Source: Kiloniellales bacterium (GTDB lineage: Bacteria; Pseudomonadota; Alphaproteobacteria; Kiloniellales; JAKSBE01). Taken from it: a DNA stretch of 48,882 nucleotides. The translations under genes and the position numbers were made by a program. Under the pieces are notes generated by a model, which saw nothing but the letters and a program-made list of their open reading frames with translations, did not search any database and had not been told where the DNA came from. The DNA lies in the NCBI GenBank assembly GCA_022361275.1, contig JAKSBE010000149.1, positions 1 through 48,882 of the forward strand. The letters are read 5' to 3'. Numbering within the stretch: the stretch's first letter is position 1; the number at the start of each line of letters is the position of its first letter. Positions 17,106 through 22,585 of the stretch are shown here, piece after piece.

Positions 17106-18505
17106 GCAGTCGCGGAGACCCGCGCGGCGAGATCGCGGAAGGCGGCCTCGCGCAATAGAGGTAGGCCGCCGAGGGAAACCCGCTCCAGGCTGCCGTCCGA
17201 AGCAAAAGTGAAGTCGACCGCCTCGCCGTAGCGGCCGATGCCGTTGTCCTCGGTGAGCCGGAAGATCCCGTCGGCGCCCTTTCTGATCTCCCCGCATTTG
17301 TCGAAGGGCCGGGACTTGCCCGGGCTGGCGACGTAGATGACGTCGCCGAGGGGCACCAGGTCGACCGCACCCGCCGGGATGAAGAACCGGCCGCCATAGG
17401 CCGAAAGGGACCCGGAGGCCGCGTCCCCCGCCGTGGAACTCTGGGCCTCGAAGACGTCGAAGACGCTCCAGATCCCCGCCTGCAAGAGGTCGACCGGGAC
17501 GTTGTAGCCGTTGGTCATGAGCGAAACGACCAAGCGCTGCGCCGGGTCCAGGAAGGTCGCGCTGACCTGCCCGGGAAAGCTGCCGCTATGGCCGGCGATC
17601 CGGCGGCGGCCGAGGTCGCGCAGGATCAGGCCATGGGCGTAGTCCCGGTCGAACTCGTCGTGGGGCACCTGCCATTGCTTGCGCAGCATCTCGCCCCGGG
17701 CCTCGGCGGAAAGCAGGACATCGCCGAAGACCAGGGCGTCGTAGAAGGCGCAGAGCGCCGCGGCGCTGGCATAGACGCCGGTCGCCGGCGCCAGGGCCCG
17801 GGTCGCCAGGGGGGAGGAGGCGACCGCGATCGGCTCCCAGGCGGGACTCGGCCGGAGGTAGCCGGTGACGAAGGGCCCGGCGCCCGCCTCGTATTCCGGC
17901 CCGATCTCGGCCAGGCCCAAGGGCGCCAGGAGCTTGGCGTGGAGGTAGCCGGCGAAGTCGAGCCCCGAGACCGCCTCGATCACCAGACCGAGCAGCCCGT
18001 AGGTGAAGTTGGAGTACTTCATACGGGTGCCCGGATCGATGACCAGCGGCTGGGTCCGGAAGAAATCGATCAGGGTCTCCCGGTCGGGAAAATCCCGTTC
18101 CAGGATCCAGAAATCCGGAAGCGGCCCGTCGCGCATCACGCCCGCCCCGTGGGACAGCAGCTGCCGCAGGGTAAGCCCGGCCAGCCGCGGATCGGGATTC
18201 TCGGCGAGCCAGGGCAGATGCCGCGCCACAGGATCGTCGAGGGTCAGCCGGCCGGTGTCCGCGAGCTGCAGGACGGCGGCCGAGGTGAAGGTCTTGGAGT
18301 GGGAGGCGACCCGGAAGAGATGCCGCGTCGTCAGGGCCTCCCGCGTCGCCAGATCGGCGCAGCCCCAGGCCCGCTCGAAGAGGAGGTCGCCGTCCTGCGC
18401 GACCGCGACCGAAAGCCCCGGCATCGCGGGGTTGTTCTGCTGCTGATAGGCCAGCCAGTCCTCGAGGTAGTCGAGGGCTGCTGCGAGACTGTCCCGATTC
18501 TGCAT
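17087..18505 (-). CDS. Beta-lactamase-family serine hydrolase (class C fold)
   Basis: This 472-residue protein has the serine beta-lactamase/D-alanyl-D-alanine carboxypeptidase fold. The nucleophile motif is Ser68-His-Ser-Lys71 (VASHSKTF) and the second motif Tyr164-Ser-Asn166 (KYSNFTYG); a His-x-Gly-like motif AGHSGSFPG lies later. The last 130 residues form an extra beta-rich domain often found in esterase or peptidase members. No signal peptide is evident, so it may be cytoplasmic. The substrate is unknown; true penicillin resistance is unlikely. It is convergent with lolA, with a 19-bp overlap of coding ends. Confidence 0.85.
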   Translation of the reverse strand: MQNRDSLAAALDYLEDWLAYQQQNNPAMPGLSVAVAQDGDLLFERAWGCADLATREALTTRHLFRVASHSKTFTSAAVLQLADTGRLTLDDPVARHLPWLAENPDPRLAGLTLRQLLSHGAGVMRDGPLPDFWILERDFPDRETLIDFFRTQPLVIDPGTRMKYSNFTYGLLGLVIEAVSGLDFAGYLHAKLLAPLGLAEIGPEYEAGAGPFVTGYLRPSPAWEPIAVASSPLATRALAPATGVYASAAALCAFYDALVFGDVLLSAEARGEMLRKQWQVPHDEFDRDYAHGLILRDLGRRRIAGHSGSFPGQVSATFLDPAQRLVVSLMTNGYNVPVDLLQAGIWSVFDVFEAQSSTAGDAASGSLSAYGGRFFIPAGAVDLVPLGDVIYVASPGKSRPFDKCGEIRKGADGIFRLTEDNGIGRYGEAVDFTFASDGSLERVSLGGLPLLREAAFRDLAARVSATAQRRPS

Positions 18506-18632
18506 TGCGTTCTCGACTGGCGGTTCGCCCGCGGTGAGATTCTATCGGCGATCGGCCGGACGAAGGCAATCCTTGTAACAGACCGTCAAAGCCGCGCGTG
18601 TGATCATCCTCACCGATCGGCGCTCCTTGGTA

Positions 18633-19436
18633 TTAGCGCCGCGGGCTGAAGGGCCGGTAAAGCAGGCCGAGCAGGGGCCCTTCCCTGCGGCCTTCGACGC
18701 CGATCTCCATCTCCGGATCGCGCGGCGTCGGGCTGCGACTGCCGAAGAGCGGGTCCCAGAAGCTGAAGATCGTGCCGTAGTTGGAATCGGTGTCCCGGCG
18801 CCGGGCGTGATGGTGCACCCAATGGATCGCCGGGGTGATGAAGACGCGGCCGAGCCCGGCCTCGAGCCGCCGGGGCAGGCGCAGGTTCGAATGGTGGAAG
18901 ATCGCGGCCAGCAGGATCAGCACCTCGAAGACCACGACCGTGGCGAAGGGCACCGCGAAGACCACGATCACCACCGCACGGGCCAGCGCCGAGAGCAGCA
19001 CCTCGCCGAAGTGGAAGCGCAGCGCCGAGGTCGTGTCGAGGAAGCGGTCGAGGTGGTGGACCTCGTGGAAGCGCCAAAGGAAGCCGACTTCGTGGTTGGC
19101 CCGGTGCCACCAGTAGATCAGGAAGTCCAGCAGGAGGATATCGAACACCAGGCCGGTCCAGCCGGTCAGCAGGGCCGGCCGCTCGAACAGCGGATGAGCC
19201 GCGGCCCAGGCCGAGATCGGCAGCACCACGGCCAGCGACAGGCCGACGTTGCAGAGCCAGAGCCCGCCGTTGCGCCCGAGGCGGTCCCAGCCGCCGGCGA
19301 CCGGCTGCGCCCGGCCCTGCCGCAGCCGGTCTTCCTTCGCCGCCGGCCGCAGCCGCTCCAGCCCGAAGAACAATACCAGCCAGCCGAAGACCAGATAGGC
19401 CTTCCAGGCCGCCAAGTCCTGGATGAAGTCCGCCAT
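18633..19436 (-). CDS. Sterol desaturase / fatty acid hydroxylase superfamily protein
   Basis: The 267-residue integral membrane protein has about five hydrophobic segments. The eight-His di-iron pattern of the superfamily is visible: HRANH (111-115), HEVHH (124-128), HH at 181-182 and HWVHHH (205-210). Members hydroxylate or desaturate lipids, sterols or carotenoids using O2. Bacterial proteins of this size usually act on membrane lipids, and the substrate is not readable here. It is on the same strand as the serine hydrolase, upstream of it, with a 127-bp gap, so joint transcription is possible. Confidence 0.88.
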   Translation of the reverse strand: MADFIQDLAAWKAYLVFGWLVLFFGLERLRPAAKEDRLRQGRAQPVAGGWDRLGRNGGLWLCNVGLSLAVVLPISAWAAAHPLFERPALLTGWTGLVFDILLLDFLIYWWHRANHEVGFLWRFHEVHHLDRFLDTTSALRFHFGEVLLSALARAVVIVVFAVPFATVVVFEVLILLAAIFHHSNLRLPRRLEAGLGRVFITPAIHWVHHHARRRDTDSNYGTIFSFWDPLFGSRSPTPRDPEMEIGVEGRREGPLLGLLYRPFSPRR

Positions 19437-19549
19437 CGCCTTGACTTATGGGGTGCCGGCCCAGCCCTGGCAAGTCCGCCCGGCCCCCTGCTCCGAGCCC
19501 TGCCTCGATCCTTGCCCGGCCTGTCGGAAAACACTAGCCTTCAGGCGCC

Positions 19550-20353
19550 ATGACCGAGACCGCGCCGCGCCCTCTGATCGGCCTGCCGGCCTGCAGCAAG
19601 CAGATCGGCGACCAGATCCATCACACCATCGGCGACAAGTACGTCCGTGCCGTCGCCGAAGCCTCGGAGGCCGTCCCTCTGGTGTTCCCGGCCCTGGCCG
19701 GGCGCTCCGAAACGGCCTCGATCCTGGACGGCTTGGACGGCATCGTGCTGACCGGCAGCCCGAGCAACGTCCACCCCAGCCGCTACGGCCGGGCGCCGAG
19801 CCCCGAGGCCGAGCCCTACGACGAGGCCCGGGACGCGACCACCCTGCCGCTGATCCGCGCGGCGCTGGCGCAGGGGCTGCCCTTGCTGGCGATCTGCCGG
19901 GGCTTCCAGGAGTTGAACGTCGCCCTCGGCGGCACGCTCCACGCCCGGGTCCACGAGCTGCCGGGGCGGATGGACCACCGCCGGCCCCAGCACGAGGATC
20001 TCGACGTCCAGTACGGACCGCGCCACAGCGTGCGCTTCCTCACCGGCGGGGCCTTCGAGGCCATCGCCGGCAGCGCCGAGATCGAGATCAACTCCCTGCA
20101 CTGGCAGGCGATCGACCGGCCGGCCGAGGGGCTGGCCGTCGAAGGCAGCGCGCCCGACGGCACCATCGAGGCCGTGCGGGTCGCGGACGCCCGGGCCTTC
20201 GCGCTCGGCGTGCAGTGGCACCCCGAGTACAAGGCCCTGGAGAACGACTTCTCTACCAAGCTTTTCAAAGCCTTCGGCGCCGCCGCGCGGCGGCGCGCGG
20301 CGACCCGCCGCCAGCCTGCCGCGACCGCCGGCTTGGCCGAGATCCCGGCCTGA
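19550..20353 (+). CDS. Gamma-glutamyl-gamma-aminobutyrate hydrolase family (peptidase C26)
   Basis: The 267-residue class I glutamine-amidotransferase-like domain has the complete triad: Cys116 in LLAICRGFQELN, with His224 and Glu226 in GVQWHPEYK. The family includes PuuD, which cleaves gamma-Glu-GABA in putrescine breakdown. The start context (PLIGLPACSKQIGDQIHHTIGDKYVRAV) fits PuuD-like proteins. No other put/puu genes are near, so the substrate could be another gamma-glutamyl amide. Confidence 0.9.
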   Translation: MTETAPRPLIGLPACSKQIGDQIHHTIGDKYVRAVAEASEAVPLVFPALAGRSETASILDGLDGIVLTGSPSNVHPSRYGRAPSPEAEPYDEARDATTLPLIRAALAQGLPLLAICRGFQELNVALGGTLHARVHELPGRMDHRRPQHEDLDVQYGPRHSVRFLTGGAFEAIAGSAEIEINSLHWQAIDRPAEGLAVEGSAPDGTIEAVRVADARAFALGVQWHPEYKALENDFSTKLFKAFGAAARRRAATRRQPAATAGLAEIPA

Positions 20354-20386
20354 GTCCAGGGCCGACCCACGAATTCGTCGCCCGGA

Positions 20387-20414
20387 TTGCAATGGCCGCG
20401 GCGCGACCTAAATA
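20387..20414 (+). promoter_or_regulatory. Sigma-70-like promoter for candidate sRNA
   Basis: TTGCAA (20387-20392) and TAAATA (20409-20414) are spaced by 16 bp, a good vegetative promoter match in an otherwise GC-rich gap. Transcription would start near 20421. Confidence 0.5.
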
Positions 20415-20420
20415 GAAGTG

Positions 20421-20540
20421 AAAGAGCCGTCGTCACTGCGGACGCGGTTCTGACGAAGGGACGCTTCCCCTGCCGTCCTTTCGTATCTCCTCGGAGATGA
20501 GAACGCCCGGCCTCCCCCCGACCGGGCGTTCTTTCTTTCT
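20421..20540 (+). ncRNA. Candidate trans-acting small RNA (about 120 nt)
   Basis: Between the C26 hydrolase gene and xthA there is a promoter-like pair (20387-20414) and, about 90 bases beyond the predicted start, a perfect terminator. The predicted RNA folds into at least three hairpins. GAAGGGACG/CGTCCTTTC (20455-20482) has a C-rich loop, ATCTC/GAGAT (20485-20498) has a CTCG tetraloop, and the terminator stem has a CCTCCCCCC-containing loop. C-rich single-stranded loops that could pair with Shine-Dalgarno sequences are a hallmark of alphaproteobacterial regulatory RNAs. No open reading frame with a ribosome-binding site is seen inside. The start point is inferred. Confidence 0.55.
20501..20540 (+). 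terminator. Rho-independent terminator of the candidate sRNA
   Basis: GAACGCCCGG (20501-20510) pairs perfectly with CCGGGCGTTC (20522-20531), and TTTCTTTCT follows. It is 148 bp after the upstream gene's stop, far for that gene's own terminator. Confidence 0.85.
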
Positions 20541-20570
20541 CGGCCCGGCTCGGGTAAAGCAAAACGCACC

Positions 20571-21368
20571 ATGACGCTGACCATCGCAACCTGGAACGTG
20601 AACTCGGTCCGCCAGCGCCTGGACAACATCGGCCGCTTCGTCGAGGCCAAGGCGCCGGACGTGCTCTGCCTGCAGGAGATCAAGGTCCGCGACGAGGACT
20701 TCCCGGCCGAGGCGCTGCGCGACCTGGGCTATCGGCATCAGCTGGTACGCGGCGAAAAGGGCTACAACGGCGTCGCCATCCTGTCCCGCCAACCCCTGGC
20801 CGAGGAGCACGCCAAGTCCTGGTGCGACAAGGACGACCGCCGTCACGCCTCGGTCCTGCTCGAAGGCGAGATCGAGCTTCACAACTTCTATGTCCCCTCG
20901 GGCGGGCCGCAGCCCGACCGCGACGCCAACCCCAAGTTCGACCACAAGCTCTCCTTCCTGACCGAGATGGCGGACTGGGCGCGCGAGGACTCGGTCGCGG
21001 CGCGCCCCCTGATCCTGCTCGGCGATCTCAACGTCGCGCCGCTGGAGACGGACGTCTGGAACCACAAGCGCCTGCTGCGCAGCGTCGGCCATACCCCGGT
21101 CGAGAGCGAGCACATGGCGCGCCTGCTGGAGGCGGGCAGCTTCATCGACGCCGAGCGCCACTTCGTCCCGCCGGAAGAGCCCTTGTTCACCTGGTGGGGC
21201 TACCGCTTCGCGCAGTCCTTCGAGCGGAACTACGGCTGGCGTCTGGACCACGTCTGGGTGACGCCACCCCTGGCAGGCGCGCTGCGCTCGGTCACGGTGT
21301 ACCGGGACGCGCGCACCTGGCCGCAGCCCTCGGACCACGTCCCGGTGATCCTCGAGCTAGAGAGTTAG
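20571..21368 (+). CDS. xthA: Exodeoxyribonuclease III / AP endonuclease
   Basis: This 265-residue endonuclease/exonuclease/phosphatase-fold protein has the ExoIII order of motifs: TIATWNVNSVRQRL (metal-binding Asn), LCLQEIKVRD (catalytic Glu36), the NFYVPSGG and LLGDLNVAP regions (Asp and Asn), WRLDHVWVTP and the final SDHVPVILEL (catalytic Asp-His). It cleaves DNA 5' of abasic sites and removes 3' blocking groups in base excision repair. The stop codon TAG (21366-21368) forms the first bases of the palindromic repeat that follows. Confidence 0.95.
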   Translation: MTLTIATWNVNSVRQRLDNIGRFVEAKAPDVLCLQEIKVRDEDFPAEALRDLGYRHQLVRGEKGYNGVAILSRQPLAEEHAKSWCDKDDRRHASVLLEGEIELHNFYVPSGGPQPDRDANPKFDHKLSFLTEMADWAREDSVAARPLILLGDLNVAPLETDVWNHKRLLRSVGHTPVESEHMARLLEAGSFIDAERHFVPPEEPLFTWWGYRFAQSFERNYGWRLDHVWVTPPLAGALRSVTVYRDARTWPQPSDHVPVILELES

Positions 21369-21533
21369 CAGGCTATTGAAAAGTGCGACCCGCCACCCAC
21401 GCCCTTCGACAGGCTCAGGGTGAGGGTGAGCAATTTCAAGTACGTCTCCTCAATCCGCGCGTAGCGCCGGGCAGCGCCCCTTGTCGAAGGATGATCTCGG
21501 GCAAGAACTCTGGGCTTCTTCAACAGCCTGTTA
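21366..21533. repeat. MITE-like palindromic intergenic element (168 bp)
   Basis: The ends are imperfect inverted repeats: TAGCAGGCTATTGAAAAG (21366-21383) versus the complement of CTTCTTCAACAGCCTGTTA (21515-21533), about 16 of 18 aligned positions equal. A nested pair CCTTCGACA / TGTCGAAGG lies inside (21403-21411 and 21482-21490). No transposase frame exists. The motif CCCTTCGACAGGCTCAGG is, from memory, common in dispersed intergenic repeats of proteobacteria. The left end overlaps the xthA stop codon. Confidence 0.7.
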
Positions 21534-21572
21534 GAGCAGCTTATCCGCGTTCGAATGAACGCGGGCTGCTCT
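21533..21572. repeat. REP-like double hairpin / bidirectional terminator
   Basis: AGAGCAGC-TTAT-CCGCGTTC-GAAT-GAACGCGG-GCTGCTCT forms a 16-bp stem broken by a 4-base bulge. It lies between the convergent ends of xthA and the methyltransferase, whose stop codon begins inside the right arm. It could be a REP element or a shared terminator; T-tracts are lacking. Confidence 0.65.
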
Positions 21573-22065
21573 AGGCTGACGGCTGCCGATAGTAGAAATA
21601 GCGGTCGGGCGCGACGCCCTCCGGCATCGGCAGGCGCTGCAGCCCCGGCACCTCCAGCGCCAGTTCGCACAGCAGGAGGCCGCCCGGCCGCAGGAGCGGC
21701 GGCAGGTAGCGCGCGACCAGCCCGGCCGAGCGCCGGCTGGCCGCCGGATCGCCGGAGCCGACGTCGGCGTGGGCCAGGCTGACCGCCGCGGCGAAACGCG
21801 CCGCCGCCTTCGGCAGGGTCTCGGCGAAGTCCCCGAGGATCAGGTGGGACTCCGGCGGCACGCAGTCGGGACTGGCGGCCACCTCCCGCTCGAAGACGAA
21901 GATCGCACGCCCCGGCAGGCGGCTGCGCAGGTGGTCGTAGGTCCGGCCGTTGCCGAGACCGAGCTCGAGCACCGGCCCGGGCAGGCTGGCAATGGCTTCG
22001 GCGGCATGGTCGATGCAGGCCCGCTGAGCCTGAAGCCGGCGAATCGCGCTGTCCAGACGGCTCAT
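21571..22065 (-). CDS. Class I SAM-dependent methyltransferase (small)
   Basis: The 164-residue Rossmann-fold protein has SAM motif I as GPVLELGLGNGRTYDHL and an acidic end of strand 2 (VFEREV). HLILGDFAETL is motif II/III-like, and LRPGGLLLCELALEVPG fills the post-motif role. It is shorter than most enzymes and lacks an obvious substrate domain. It lies 35 bp downstream of the cNMP-binding gene on the same strand, the third gene of the ABC - cNMP - methyltransferase set. The substrate is unknown; a lipid or glycan linked to the neighbouring cluster is a guess. Confidence 0.8.
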   Translation of the reverse strand: MSRLDSAIRRLQAQRACIDHAAEAIASLPGPVLELGLGNGRTYDHLRSRLPGRAIFVFEREVAASPDCVPPESHLILGDFAETLPKAAARFAAAVSLAHADVGSGDPAASRRSAGLVARYLPPLLRPGGLLLCELALEVPGLQRLPMPEGVAPDRYFYYRQPSA

Positions 22066-22100
22066 CTGCGGACCGGGCCTTTATCAAGACGCGTCGAGAT

Positions 22101-22562
22101 TCAGGCCCCGACGCCGGCGGCGGCCTTGGCGGCGATCAGTTCGCCGGTGGTCTGCTCCAGGCGATGCGCCAGCACGCGCATGATCTCGATGCCGATCTCC
22201 GGGAAGTCCTTGACCAGGCCGAAGAAGAGATCCTTGGTCACCTTGAGGGTGATGAGCTCGCCCTTGGCGACGACGGTCGCGGTTCGGGGCACGTCGCAAA
22301 GGATCGCAATCTCGCCGACGATGTCGTTCTTGGTGAGGGTCGCCACACTCATCGTGCCCTCTCGTCGTTCCACCTGAACGTCCGCCGTGCCGTCCAGGAT
22401 GATGAAGGCCGAATCCCCGGTCTCGCCCTGACGGCAGAGCACCTCGCCGTCCTTGAAGGTCACCCGCTCGCTCGCAAAGCACATGAGCTTGAGCTTCGCC
22501 GGATCGATGTTCGCAAAAAGCGGTATCCGCCTCAGAATCTCGACCTCTTCTGCCAAGCCCAT
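22101..22562 (-). CDS. Single-domain cyclic-nucleotide-binding protein
   Basis: The 153-residue protein is one CAP-type cNMP-binding domain with a C-terminal helix and no DNA-binding domain. The phosphate-binding cassette is well kept: Gly83-Glu84-Ile-Ala-Ile-Leu followed by Pro-Arg93-Thr-Ala (GEIAILCDVPRTATV), including the Glu and Arg that hold ribose and phosphate. It should bind cAMP or cGMP and act on a partner protein. It begins 23 bp after the ABC-like gene ends, so it is co-transcribed with it. A class III cyclase is encoded about 18 kb away (40785-42194). Confidence 0.9.
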   Translation of the reverse strand: MGLAEEVEILRRIPLFANIDPAKLKLMCFASERVTFKDGEVLCRQGETGDSAFIILDGTADVQVERREGTMSVATLTKNDIVGEIAILCDVPRTATVVAKGELITLKVTKDLFFGLVKDFPEIGIEIMRVLAHRLEQTTGELIAAKAAAGVGA

Positions 22563-22585
22563 GGCCCGTCTCCTTTGACTTCTTC

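Noticed and set aside
14277..17297. A 1006-codon open frame on the minus strand across ftsK and lolA
   Set aside because: It is antisense to two clearly identified genes, rich in His/Arg/Gly/Asp from GC-skewed third positions, and has no recognisable domain or ribosome-binding site.
17087..18505. Beta-lactamase resistance gene
   Set aside because: The SxxK and YxN motifs fit the broad serine hydrolase family, but the extra C-terminal domain, missing signal peptide and lack of an ampR-like neighbour argue against a resistance enzyme.
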